DNA from: an uncultured Microcaldota archaeon
GTDB lineage: Archaea > Micrarchaeota > Micrarchaeia > Norongarragalinales > CAINOH01
Assembly: GCA_903851445.1 (NCBI GenBank)
Contig: CAINOH010000014.1
Coordinates: 1 to 49,634 of the forward strand
Direction of reading: 5' to 3'
Length of the DNA: 49,634 bases
Shown here: positions 30,227 through 38,900 of the stretch, piece by piece
Position numbering within the stretch: position 1 is the first letter of the stretch
Layout: the number at the start of each line of letters is the position of its first letter
The notes under the pieces: model-generated
Told to the model about the DNA's origin: nothing
The model's database searches: none
What the model saw: only the letters and a program-made list of their open reading frames with translations
Translations under genes and position numbers: made by a program

Positions 30227-33073
30227 CTAAGCGCGCTTGACGGACTTATTTCGTTCCGCAAAGAAGTAAGCCAGCGCGCCAACCGCGCTTCCAAGCACGA
30301 TTATCAGGGCCCAGGCCAGGCGGCCAAAGCGCGCGAACTCCTTGCGCGTCAGGCAGTCCCACAGCATCCACGCCCAGAAGACAAACAGCACTAGTAAGGC
30401 CAGGGGTACGGCAACCAGCGCGGCCAGGACCAACAGCATAGTGACGGGGTCAACGTCCTTCGCGGGCTGGTTTCCGCTTGTCTGGAGGTATGTAATGTTG
30501 ATGTCATTCGTGTTCATGTCGGTAAACCGGCTCGCGTTCAATGTTGAAAGGACGGAAGGCGGCAGGTAAACAGTTGCGTTGGCCAGAAAGTCAAGCGCCA
30601 GGCGCGAGTATCCCAGCGCAGCGGAGTAATTGCCCTTCACAGTCGCGCTGGAGACCGCCTGCAGGTATTCCTTGACGGCCAAAAGTTCCGCCTGGCCAGT
30701 ATCGCTTCTGAAGTGCCAGCCCATCCCTTCCAAATCTTTGCGCACCTTCAGCTGGTTGTCGGCGTATCCGCCTGCATCCGCAGCCAGCGAGTTGAGTGCC
30801 GGGCCGGTGTAGGCTTTCAGGAGAGCGACGCTTTCGTTTTCCTTTCCTGCTCCGTATAGAGAAAGGGCGTTTGCAGAGACCGCTGCGCCTTCGTACTCGT
30901 CGCACCAGCTCTTCCGCTCATTCAGCCACCCGAGCCTCGTTTCCAGCTCCTTCTTGTATTGCGCCGCAAGCAACGCGTATTGCAGCTGCCTGAAGAACTC
31001 TCCCTGCACAGAAAGGAGCGACGGGTCTAAAACCTGGTAGGATATGCTCGTGTTCGTCTCGTAATCCGGGTCAGTAGTCATATAGGCGTAGTGGTAGCCT
31101 TCCTCGCTTTCGGTCCCCACGCCCTCGTATTCGGCTACGCGGCGGTTGTCTGCAATGGCAAAATAGTCGGAAAGGCTTGTAGCCCACGTCGTGTCAACAG
31201 GCAGCCAGCGTCCCTGCAGGTAGGCTTCGTCCCAGGCGTGGCCATCTGCGGTTGTTTCGTTGTTTTGCCAGAGCGCCCAGCCTGAAACGTACCGTACGGG
31301 GATGTTGTCAGCCCTTGCAAGCGCGGCATAGAGGGTGGCGTACCCAAAGCACACGCCGACGCGGTTTTCGAGCGTTGGAATCGCGCCTTTGGACTGACTC
31401 AAGGAATGGTCGTAGCGGATGTTCTTTCGCATCCAGTTGTACAGGCCAAGCGCGTCAGCAGCGGGCCGGCCTTCAGTGTTCTGCCTTGCGACGGCCTGGA
31501 TGCGAGAATCCAGCGACTCTATGTTGGCCGCACTCTTGGTGTACTCGGTGGCTTGCGGGGTTTCGTTCTGCGTAAGCGGAAGCATCGAAAAGTAGTCTAT
31601 CCCGGCGGAGAACACTATGTAGTTTACGGAGATGTTCAGGCTCTTGCCTTCGTCCAGGTTGCCAACCACCCAGGTCGCGTAGAGGTTTCCCGCGCCATCC
31701 TGGCGTTGGTACTGCGGCGGGGAAGAAAATGACTTGAGCCAGGCGAAGGTGTTCGTGTCGTTGCGCAGAAGGGAGAGTGTGACGTTGAAGCCGCTCATCG
31801 TTCCCGGGCCCCTGTTGCGGAAGTAGAAAGTCTTGGTGAAGTTGTAGAGCCGCGGCTTCTGCAGGATGTACGGCGCGTCAGGCTGGTTGCACTGGATGGT
31901 AAAATTGGACGAATGCGGCTCCATTTTCGCCCCAGAATTGTCCTGCACGCCGGCTGCTGAAAGGAAGTACGTGCCTTTCCCAAGGGGCTCGTCAGGCACG
32001 AACTCGAGCTTGTTGATGGTGCTTTTGAACACGTGGCCGGCCACGGTGCCGCTCCCATTGCTTAGGAAAATGCTAGTCTGGTTTATGCTCCCAACGGGCT
32101 TGTTGAAGAAAAGCCCGACTACCGGCCTTATTGATGAGATGTTCTGCCCTGCGTCAGGCTTTGTGGCAATGACTTTCAGTGCCTCCGAGTCAACAGCCGG
32201 TTTTGCGCCATCACAAGTCCCGTTTGCATCGAACGATGATTGGAAGGATGGTGGAATCACCTGGAGGGAGTAGTTGTTTTTAGTATGGAATCCCCAGACG
32301 AACAAGTCGCCCGCGTAGGCGCTTGCTTTGAAGTTGCTGCCATTTGCCTCAACAGAAAATGACGTGTGCTTGTAGTCAACCACACTCTCCTGCACCATCA
32401 CCACCGTTGCCGTGTCCTGTAAGTCAAAGTCCGCGCCGCCTTGCAGGACGTTTACAAGCTGCACGCCGTCGTCCTTGTCTGCAAGCAGGAAAACGGTGCT
32501 GTCAGGATGCAAAAGTACGGTATTTCCGCCGGAAGTTATGGTCAGAGATCCTGTTGACTGGGCTTCGATTATGTAGCCGCTGGTTGTTTCAGTCACTGAA
32601 GTAAGGGACAGTGTGCCGGGAATTGCAGTATCTGCAGTTGCCTGGCTCACCACCTGGTCGTAATCATCCTGCAGGTCGGCAATCTCCTGGTTCGCCTGCT
32701 CTATTCCGGACTGCGCCGATGCAATCAAGCCGGACGCCGTTCCAGCCTGTTCCGCTACGCTTTGCGTGCCCGGCATCCCCGGATGAAAGAGGTCATCACC
32801 GGTGAATTGAATCTGGTTTTGCACTAGCGTTGAAAGCTCGTTATTCTTCAGCGCCAGGTCCTCCAGCTGGCTTATGACATCGTCCCGGGCCTGTTCCCAT
32901 AACTCGATGTCCTTCAAAATCTGCGCCAGCGTATTCTGGTCCTCAACAGTCAGGTATGCCGCATTGCCGTGGATGACGTCCACGGTCACTTCTGTTTGCC
33001 TGCCTGTAGCCTGCACGCTCGAAGCGAATGCCAAAAAACAGAATAGAACCAGGGCAACGGCTCTTTTGTCCAT
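30227..33073 (-). CDS. Large secreted membrane protein with transglutaminase-like domain
   Basis: 948 residues. Order: signal peptide (ALVLFCFLAFASSVQA); a coiled-coil stretch rich in Gln, Glu and Asp (~45-155); a FecR-like beta region (~170-265); an Ig-like Big_5-type domain (RPVVGLFFNKPVGSINQTSI); a beta region; a transglutaminase-like domain; a helical region; and two C-terminal membrane helices (VPLALLVLFVFWAWML, LAWALIIVLGSAVGALAYFF). The catalytic triad is present: Cys near 575 in RVGVCFGYATLYAAL, His near 612 in DGHAWDEAY, Asp near 626 in WLPVDTTWA. The domain would face outward. The ATG at 33073 is preferred to a GTG at 33088 because it starts the signal peptide. Targets are unknown. 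Confidence 0.85.
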   Translation of the reverse strand: MDKRAVALVLFCFLAFASSVQATGRQTEVTVDVIHGNAAYLTVEDQNTLAQILKDIELWEQARDDVISQLEDLALKNNELSTLVQNQIQFTGDDLFHPGMPGTQSVAEQAGTASGLIASAQSGIEQANQEIADLQDDYDQVVSQATADTAIPGTLSLTSVTETTSGYIIEAQSTGSLTITSGGNTVLLHPDSTVFLLADKDDGVQLVNVLQGGADFDLQDTATVVMVQESVVDYKHTSFSVEANGSNFKASAYAGDLFVWGFHTKNNYSLQVIPPSFQSSFDANGTCDGAKPAVDSEALKVIATKPDAGQNISSIRPVVGLFFNKPVGSINQTSIFLSNGSGTVAGHVFKSTINKLEFVPDEPLGKGTYFLSAAGVQDNSGAKMEPHSSNFTIQCNQPDAPYILQKPRLYNFTKTFYFRNRGPGTMSGFNVTLSLLRNDTNTFAWLKSFSSPPQYQRQDGAGNLYATWVVGNLDEGKSLNISVNYIVFSAGIDYFSMLPLTQNETPQATEYTKSAANIESLDSRIQAVARQNTEGRPAADALGLYNWMRKNIRYDHSLSQSKGAIPTLENRVGVCFGYATLYAALARADNIPVRYVSGWALWQNNETTADGHAWDEAYLQGRWLPVDTTWATSLSDYFAIADNRRVAEYEGVGTESEEGYHYAYMTTDPDYETNTSISYQVLDPSLLSVQGEFFRQLQYALLAAQYKKELETRLGWLNERKSWCDEYEGAAVSANALSLYGAGKENESVALLKAYTGPALNSLAADAGGYADNQLKVRKDLEGMGWHFRSDTGQAELLAVKEYLQAVSSATVKGNYSAALGYSRLALDFLANATVYLPPSVLSTLNASRFTDMNTNDINITYLQTSGNQPAKDVDPVTMLLVLAALVAVPLALLVLFVFWAWMLWDCLTRKEFARFGRLAWALIIVLGSAVGALAYFFAERNKSVKRA

Positions 33074-33136
33074 AAACGCGTTACGCACCGGCGGTTAAAG
33101 AAACTGACGGGTGGAAAGCCACAGCCTGCCGGCGGC

Positions 33137-33949
33137 TTAAACCCCGCCAAATGTTCTCTTCAACTTCTTCAGTTTCTCTTCCCGTTCCAAAAGCGCCTTC
33201 TTTGACTCAGGCCCGGACTGTTGCCCGCCTGAAAGTTCCAACACAACGCGCTTCGCTTCGGCTTCCTTTCCTTTGGGAACCGGAATCTTCAGGTTGACGG
33301 TCGTTGACGTGAGACCCGAGTCGTCGCTGGACATGAACGAATAGCGTATCTCAAGTAACGCCGGCTTTCCTTCTGTAAAGAACACGCGATTGAGGCTTGC
33401 ATTGAATAACTTCCACAAGTGGAAGTGGTTGCAGAAGAGCGCTCCTGCCCTGCCGATATAGGTGTCGGTTGCAAAGCGCTTTTCATAAGAGGCGAGCGCC
33501 TTGGGAAAGCCGTAGATTACGGCAAAGCAGCCTACGATGAGTATCGCGCCCGGAGCGAGCGCATTCGCAGGGTCGATGATGTAGGCAAGCCCTTCGCACA
33601 CCGCGACAGTCAAGAGGGTAAAAAACAGGTAGATTAGTTTGTTCCTCGAAAGCTTGCCCTGCTCCTCAGAAACGTAAGGCGCAATCTCCTCTGGCGAATA
33701 CGTCCAGTGCGCTAGCAGGTCCTCTCCGGAAAGCATGCGGTCAAGCCTAAGCGAGCTCCAGAACAGGGCGGCGAAAAAGAGCAGGCCCAGCAGGGAAACG
33801 CACACCAGCAGCAGGCTGAACATAAACCAGCTGAAGCTCTTGACAACGTTGACGCCAAGGACAAACGGAAGGAACGCAAGAACGAGTGCCGCGACTGCAA
33901 TCAAAAGCCACAGGAACGCGCTGTTCTTTTCGTGGTTTGCGGAAAAGCA
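33137..33949 (-). CDS. Four-helix membrane protein with a charged C-terminal domain
   Basis: 270 residues from the ATG at 33949, which follows GGTTAAATG at leaderless distance. Two N-terminal helices (AFLWLLIAVAALVLAFLPFV, FMFSLLLVCVSLLGLLFFAA) are followed by a cytosolic loop and another pair (YLFFTLLTVAVCEGLAYII, AILIVGCFAVIYGF). A soluble region of ~110 residues includes LLEIRYSFMSSDDSGLTSTT and ends in a Lys/Glu-rich helix. It resembles uncharacterised membrane proteins with an intracellular beta domain; no family is named with confidence. Confidence 0.7.
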   Translation of the reverse strand, partial: CFSANHEKNSAFLWLLIAVAALVLAFLPFVLGVNVVKSFSWFMFSLLLVCVSLLGLLFFAALFWSSLRLDRMLSGEDLLAHWTYSPEEIAPYVSEEQGKLSRNKLIYLFFTLLTVAVCEGLAYIIDPANALAPGAILIVGCFAVIYGFPKALASYEKRFATDTYIGRAGALFCNHFHLWKLFNASLNRVFFTEGKPALLEIRYSFMSSDDSGLTSTTVNLKIPVPKGKEAEAKRVVLELSGGQQSGPESKKALLEREEKLKKLKRTFGGV

Positions 33950-34077
33950 CATAAGAGCCAAGTATCCAGCAGGCGCATTTAACCCTTTCGAAGAGGGAAA
34001 GCATCCGGGCACCCTAATGTTTATACGGATTGCCGGGATAATATCATCCAGCATTTGCAATCTTAGGGGCGTTTTTT

Positions 34078-34233
34078 ATGGGAATGTCAAAATCGGACTT
34101 GGTAAGGAAGAGGAACAGCATCAAGACGCGGCTCGAGGAGCTTGAGAAGAAGGCGATGAACGACCCGCTCAAGAGGGACCGCGCGCTCCACGAGGAAATC
34201 GCGGAACTCAAGAAGAAGCTTGAGAACTGCTAG
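34078..34233 (+). CDS. Short charged coiled-coil protein
   Basis: 51 residues, MGMSKSDLVRKRNSIKTRLE and onward, with heptad-like Leu/Ile spacing (LEELEKKAM, HEEIAELKKKLENC) and a C-terminal Cys. Probably one or two helices forming a coiled coil. TATA-like sequences lie at 34018-34042, upstream of the ATG. No homologue was recognised. Codon choice (CTC GAG, AAG AAG) matches the highly expressed style of the neighbouring genes, which supports expression. Confidence 0.65.
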   Translation: MGMSKSDLVRKRNSIKTRLEELEKKAMNDPLKRDRALHEEIAELKKKLENC

Positions 34234-34292
34234 CCTGGATTAATTCCTGACGCTTAAGCAAGAAAAAAGCCCGAAACTCCACATCAGCGCGC

Positions 34293-34982
34293 TTACTTGC
34301 CCCTGTTCTTTGCGGCCGCCCACTCGGGGGAGCCTGAGAGTATCTTCATTACCTTATGCTTGGGACGGGGGTGTTTGGGAAAGAACTCCTGTTCAATCAC
34401 ATTCCAGTTGTAATTAGTTTCCTCAAGCCGGTTCACGATTGCCTCGGGTGTGGGTTTGCCCATACTGTGCCATTCACTTCTTTTGATTCTAAGCAGCCTG
34501 CTTGCCAAGGACGGCACGGTCTGCTCGGACAGGCCGAGATGGTCGCCAATCTGGCGGTTTGACTTGCCTTTTTTCTTGCATTCGGCCATCACGCTTGCGA
34601 CCTTGGCCTCGATTGCAACCGGGTCGGATATGTTGGCCTTGCCTTCGAGGGTACTCCAGTAATCATTAAGCTTGCCCAAGCGCAACACGGGAATGCCATC
34701 GACGGTTTCAACAGCGCCGTGGTAGCTGTCCCAGAACTTCGTGGACACTTCCACATCCGGTGCGACAACCACCTTGGCAGGCAGGTCGTGCTTGCCAGGC
34801 ACTAGCCCGTGTTTTTCTGCCAATTTCTTAAACAATTCAGAACTTGCAATCAGGTGGATTTTACCGGAGTCCCTTTTTTGCTCCACGTTGTGAAGTCGCG
34901 CGGCTGCATCCGAGGACACGAAGTAGTGCTCTGGCTTGAAACCCAGCTTTTGAACTCGCTCGAGCGTGCTTTTCCGGTCCAT
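34293..34982 (-). CDS. Degenerate nucleotidyltransferase-like protein with HTH-like tail
   Basis: 229 residues. The first ~115 align with the neighbouring nucleotidyltransferase: HYFVSSDAAARLHNVEQK for its KYVLIAGGAMVMHGLRKK, then IHLIASSELFKKL for LDISVDPDLFQKI, and PDVEVS for NDVEIS. The GG and DxD catalytic residues are lost (SD and KIH), so transfer activity is unlikely. Residues ~133-170 (KKKGKSNRQIGDHLGLSEQT and onward) look like a helix-turn-helix. The C-terminal ~60 residues are basic. The ATG overlaps the upstream stop in TGATG. It may be a regulator or antitoxin-like partner of the active enzyme; this is inference. Confidence 0.6.
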   Translation of the reverse strand: MDRKSTLERVQKLGFKPEHYFVSSDAAARLHNVEQKRDSGKIHLIASSELFKKLAEKHGLVPGKHDLPAKVVVAPDVEVSTKFWDSYHGAVETVDGIPVLRLGKLNDYWSTLEGKANISDPVAIEAKVASVMAECKKKGKSNRQIGDHLGLSEQTVPSLASRLLRIKRSEWHSMGKPTPEAIVNRLEETNYNWNVIEQEFFPKHPRPKHKVMKILSGSPEWAAAKNRGK

Positions 34983-35518
34983 CAGATTTCCACTTTCTGC
35001 GTTGGGGGGCTCCTGGGCGGGCTCCGCGGAGTCGCCCTCTTGCCATAAACGTATTCCTTCCTTTTAAATTCCGGCCTTGGGTTAAGCCTGTTTTCCCGCG
35101 CTATCGCATTCTCCAGTACCTCAAGGTCTTTCTGGTCCTTTGGCCTGTTGAGTTTCTTTTTGAAGCCGTAGATGTCCCGCAAGGACTGGTGGCGCACCCC
35201 GTCAGTCTCAACAGGAGAGCGCGAAATCAGGCTCTTGCCTCCGGAGGATATCTCTACGTCGTTTGCTATCCGGATTATCGCGTTCTTTTTGAAACCGCCC
35301 TTAATGTATTCTGGCGGCTTGAGCTCTATTGCCCCGAACTTGTGCTTTCCATCCAGGATTTTCTGGAACAGGTCGGGGTCTACTGAGATGTCAAGGTCGT
35401 TGGTCTTCTTCCGCAGGCCGTGCATTACCATGGCCCCGCCTGCAATAAGGACATACTTGTCTTTCGGGAGGTTGAGCTCCTTAAGGCGCTGGATGAGCTG
35501 CCCGCGGTTGAACGCCAT
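34982..35518 (-). CDS. Minimal nucleotidyltransferase (MNT/AbiEii-like fold)
   Basis: 178 residues. YVLIAGGAMVMHGL with GG at 27-28, then TNDLDISVD with Asp41 and Asp43, and a third acidic site near NDVEIS (87-89), give the polymerase-beta nucleotidyltransferase signature. RPKDQKDLEVL is the usual helix after the fold. Such enzymes transfer NMP groups to RNA or protein, for example the tRNA-targeting AbiEii/MenT toxins; the target here is unknown. A Lys/Arg/Pro-rich tail follows. The gene starts 7 nt after rtcB with AAAGGA upstream, and its stop overlaps the degenerate paralogue. All three are probably one transcript. Confidence 0.78.
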   Translation of the reverse strand: MAFNRGQLIQRLKELNLPKDKYVLIAGGAMVMHGLRKKTNDLDISVDPDLFQKILDGKHKFGAIELKPPEYIKGGFKKNAIIRIANDVEISSGGKSLISRSPVETDGVRHQSLRDIYGFKKKLNRPKDQKDLEVLENAIARENRLNPRPEFKRKEYVYGKRATPRSPPRSPPTQKVEI

Positions 35519-35525
35519 AAAAAAA

Positions 35526-38408
35526 TCATCCTTTGATTACGCCAAGCGGGACCATCTTTGCGACAATAGTGCTGATTCCCGCCTGCTCCACTGAGTCTAC
35601 GACTGCGTTGATGTCCTTGTATGCGCCGCCGTACTCTTCGGACACGAGTTCGGACTCGGCAACCTTGATGCTCACTCCGGCCTTTTCCATCTCTGCAAGT
35701 ATTTTGGCTGAGCTGAAGTCGCGCTTTGCCTGGGAGCGGCTCATGACGCGGCCCGCGCCGTGGCAGGAGCTTCCGAAGGTCTTCCTGCTGCCTTCCGCGC
35801 CGCAAAGCAGGTAGGAAGCGGAATTCATCGAGCCCGGGATGATGACCGGCTGGCCTACTGGGCGGTAAGCCTGCGGGATTAGCGGGTTTCCGGGCCAGAG
35901 GGCGCGCGTTGCGCCCTTGCGGTGCACGCAGACTTTCCTCTTCTTGCCATCGACTTCGTGCTCCTCGAACTTTGCGATGTTGTGGCAAACGTCGTAAACC
36001 AGTTCCATCCCGTAGTCTTCCCACTTTCCTCCGAACACCTGCGCGAAGGTCTGGCGCGCAAGGTGGGTCATCACCTGGCGGTTGTTGAATGCGAAATTGA
36101 CTGCACAGCGCATTGCACCCAGGTAGTCCTGCGCCTCCGGGCTTTGGATTGGCGCGCAGCAAAGCTCGCGGTCTGCCAAGTCAATGCCATATTTTGCCTT
36201 TGCAGCAGGAAGCATCGTGCGCAAATAGTCGTCGCAAATCTGGTGCCCCAGGCCGCGTGAGCCCGAGTGAATCATTACCGTGATTTGCCCTTCGCCCGTA
36301 ATCCCGAACGCCTTGGCCTTCTCGGCATCGTAGACTTTCTCTACTCTCTGCACTTCAAGGAAGTGGTTACCGCTGCCGAGCGTGCCGAACTGGGGCGCGC
36401 CCCGCTTCTTTGCCATGTCCGAGAGCTTGGAAAAGTCAGCGCCGTCAAAGCGGCCGTTCTCTTCACAGTGCTCCTTGTCAGCCTCAACAGCATAGCCTTT
36501 GCCTATGCACCAGTCAACGCCTTCGGTGACTGCCCTGCCAAGCTCGGCAACTTCAAGCCGGGTGCGGCTCTTGCTTCCGACTCCGCTCGGGATGTTTGCA
36601 AAAAGCGCCTTTACTAGGTCGTTGATTTTCGGCCGGACGTCCTTTTCGGTCATATTGGTGCGTATGAGCCTGATTCCGCAGTTCGAGACCACGAACCCGT
36701 CGGCAACGAAGTTGTGCGTCTTTGCAACTGTGATGTCGTAGACATCGTCATCGTAGGGTATCTCCTGGATTGACGCAATGGAATCAAACTGCGTGCCATG
36801 CTCGAAAACAACCGCAAGCTCGTCTTTGGTGAACTTTTCAAAAGACGTGAAATTCAGGGTTATCCGCTGGCCTGCTTTTTCGTAATAGTGCCTGCCTATG
36901 AACCGGGCGTTGATGGAACTGTTGCACAGAAGCGACTGAACTTCCTTCAAGGTAAGGCCCTTTGCGCGAAGCTCCTTTGCCTTTCCTGCAGCCCGTATCC
37001 TCACCGCAGTAAGCGCTTTCTTGCGGAGGATATACTTGACCGCGACTCCTGCGAGGGCGGACTTCTTGGAGCTGTATTCGAAACCAATCAACCGGTAAAG
37101 CCGCAGGAGGTTGTCCTCTTCAGCGGATATTTCCAGCCTCAGCCGCACGGTTTCGCCCTGCTTGTTCACAAACTCGTCGCGTTGGGCAATCTTGGTAACG
37201 CTTACTTGGGCTGCTTCCTCCAAAAGCTGCATCAGTTGCACCATGAACTTCCGGCAGGATTCCGCGTGCGTCTTGTTCTTGTTCTGCCCCAAAACCGGGG
37301 CGTTAAAACCAGTCTTTGTATGTACCGAAGGAGAGGTGAGCTCGGCGCCGAAGAAGCCTGCGATGAAAAGCCGCTTTATCCACGCGGGCGTTGCCTTGGC
37401 GGTTATCCAATTTGGTATTGAATAGTCCTGGTCCGTCTTCCTGCCCAAGGGCATTCCAAGGGATAACAACAACTTGCAGAAGTCCTTGGAATAAACATGC
37501 AACTCTGTATTTGTTGAGGTAAACGCCTTTTCCCCGTATTGGCTCGTGATTTTATGCGCCCTGGTGCGCTGAAAGATTGATGATTTGACGCCAATGCTTG
37601 AAAGGTCGGCCTGAATGCGCTCGAGGTCTGGCCTTGTGCCGTAAGCCATTGCACGCAAGTTCTTTCCGCAATAAGTGAGTATCCCGTCGCCGAACATGTA
37701 GCCGAGGAACTTGGCGATTACTGCCGCTTTTTCAACTGACATGCCTGACTCGGAGGTGAAGGGGGCGTCGTCGATTCCTTCAAAAAAGTTCACTGCAACC
37801 TCGTCGTTCTCGCGTAGGCTTCCTGCCTGCACCATTCCTTTCGGGGTGAGGATTGGATGGTCTTCGCTCAGCTTGATGCTCAACCCTGAAGCGGTGGAAA
37901 CCTGGAGTATGCGGCGGTCCTTCCTCTTTTTCATGAACGCGAGTACCGGGCTTGAAGAGAACACCTTTGAGCCTGAGTCAAGGCTGGTAACTGCAAGCAA
38001 AGCCGCCTTTTGAAGCCCTAAAACGTATGCGCCTGCGTTTTCCATCCTTGAGAAGTTGCCTTCAATTGCCTCTATTGGGATTCTCCTGCCAAAACCATCG
38101 AGGATTTTTGAGTCCTTGCAAAGGCAGTTAATGTCATATCCGACACCGCCGGGCGAGACCACGCCTTCCTCCAGGTCAAATGCCGCTACCCCGCCGATTG
38201 GGAAGCCGTAGCCTTCGTGGCCGTCGGGCATCACCATCACTGCATCGAGGACTCCGGGGAGCGTGGCCACGTTTGCTGCCTGCGAAAGCGTGCGGTCGGT
38301 GAGCATCTTCTCAAAGATTGCGTCGTCGCCGTACGCGCGCACGGGCACGCGCATCTTCCCTTCGGGTTTTGCCTGCCTGGTGCAGGGACCGACTTTTTGA
38401 AAATCCAT
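35526..38408 (-). CDS. rtcB: RNA-splicing ligase RtcB containing an intein
   Basis: 960 residues: extein 1-94, intein 95-576, extein 577-960, giving a mature ligase of 478 residues, normal for archaeal RtcB. RtcB joins 2',3'-cyclic phosphate or 3'-phosphate ends to 5'-OH ends using Mn2+ and GTP, and ligates tRNA exons in archaea. Motifs: VMPDGHEGYGFPIGG, GVVSPGGVGYDIN before the intein and CGIRLI after it, LGSGNHFLEVQ, MIHSGSRGLGHQIC and SSCHGAGRVMSR, which contains the guanylylated His. The first extein residue after the intein is the metal-binding Cys (Cys98 in Pyrococcus), so the enzyme is inactive until splicing. Two nucleotidyltransferase-like genes follow directly. Confidence 0.96.
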   Translation of the reverse strand: MDFQKVGPCTRQAKPEGKMRVPVRAYGDDAIFEKMLTDRTLSQAANVATLPGVLDAVMVMPDGHEGYGFPIGGVAAFDLEEGVVSPGGVGYDINCLCKDSKILDGFGRRIPIEAIEGNFSRMENAGAYVLGLQKAALLAVTSLDSGSKVFSSSPVLAFMKKRKDRRILQVSTASGLSIKLSEDHPILTPKGMVQAGSLRENDEVAVNFFEGIDDAPFTSESGMSVEKAAVIAKFLGYMFGDGILTYCGKNLRAMAYGTRPDLERIQADLSSIGVKSSIFQRTRAHKITSQYGEKAFTSTNTELHVYSKDFCKLLLSLGMPLGRKTDQDYSIPNWITAKATPAWIKRLFIAGFFGAELTSPSVHTKTGFNAPVLGQNKNKTHAESCRKFMVQLMQLLEEAAQVSVTKIAQRDEFVNKQGETVRLRLEISAEEDNLLRLYRLIGFEYSSKKSALAGVAVKYILRKKALTAVRIRAAGKAKELRAKGLTLKEVQSLLCNSSINARFIGRHYYEKAGQRITLNFTSFEKFTKDELAVVFEHGTQFDSIASIQEIPYDDDVYDITVAKTHNFVADGFVVSNCGIRLIRTNMTEKDVRPKINDLVKALFANIPSGVGSKSRTRLEVAELGRAVTEGVDWCIGKGYAVEADKEHCEENGRFDGADFSKLSDMAKKRGAPQFGTLGSGNHFLEVQRVEKVYDAEKAKAFGITGEGQITVMIHSGSRGLGHQICDDYLRTMLPAAKAKYGIDLADRELCCAPIQSPEAQDYLGAMRCAVNFAFNNRQVMTHLARQTFAQVFGGKWEDYGMELVYDVCHNIAKFEEHEVDGKKRKVCVHRKGATRALWPGNPLIPQAYRPVGQPVIIPGSMNSASYLLCGAEGSRKTFGSSCHGAGRVMSRSQAKRDFSSAKILAEMEKAGVSIKVAESELVSEEYGGAYKDINAVVDSVEQAGISTIVAKMVPLGVIKG
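36681..38126 (-). other. RtcB intein with LAGLIDADG-type endonuclease domain
   Basis: 482 residues from Cys1 (CLCKDSKILDG) to Asn (FVVSN), followed by Cys+1 of the extein. Block B is LSEDHPILTPKG; the endonuclease helices are FLGYMFGDG and FIAGFFGAE; block F is VYDITVAKTHNFVADG. The penultimate residue is Ser rather than the common His, which may slow Asn cyclisation. The insertion site, between YDIN and CG, is the one reported for the Pyrococcus RtcB intein. The second LAGLIDADG motif lacks the usual second Asp, having Glu, which can still be catalytic. Confidence 0.92.
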
Positions 38409-38530
38409 GGGTAATCACGAAAAACCGGCTGGGATTGGCTTAAAACCAGCCTTATTAATTTTGCATCCTCTTTCTTTTATTTGGGGACGATAAGCCCAAT
38501 AAACTGAGCACTCTCGAAGCGTCCCGGAAG

Positions 38531-38824
38531 ATGGTTGCAATGTGCGCAAAGACCCTTGGAGACTTGAAGCACTCCTACTCGACGTATTATAACGAAAGCA
38601 AGGGGACTATCAGCACCTACGAGGACGGCCTGGAGATGGACGCGCCGAGAAAGATAATGGTGCAGAACAGCTACGTAATCGCATTGGACAAGGTCGCGAC
38701 CAAGGCCCTGAACAAGGTGCAGGTCAAGCTTGACTACTACGACATGTTCGGCAACAAGAACTCGGTCGAGTTCCTGATGCACGAGGACCAGTTCCGCAGC
38801 CTGAAGATGGACCTCAAAAAATAA
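38531..38824 (+). CDS. Hypothetical small protein
   Basis: 97 residues, not recognised. It begins MVAMCAKTLGDLKHSYSTYY and has a beta-rich middle (KIMVQNSYVIALDKVATKAL, KVQVKLDYYDMFG) and a short helix with a basic end. No membrane segment. TTATTAATTTT at 38449-38459 could be the TATA box, with a leader of about 50 nt. CCGGAAG lies next to the ATG. Codon use is in the style of well-expressed genes here. Confidence 0.65.
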   Translation: MVAMCAKTLGDLKHSYSTYYNESKGTISTYEDGLEMDAPRKIMVQNSYVIALDKVATKALNKVQVKLDYYDMFGNKNSVEFLMHEDQFRSLKMDLKK

Positions 38825-38900
38825 GCCCTACGCTAAACGCCATTGGCCAACCCCTACCATTAAAACCGGTCAATCCCTTCATTTTTCCAGCAACATTCCT

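Noticed and set aside
36798-37421. Plus-strand frame of 207 codons inside the RtcB intein region
   Set aside because: It is antisense to a well-defined intein with endonuclease motifs and shows no independent signals.
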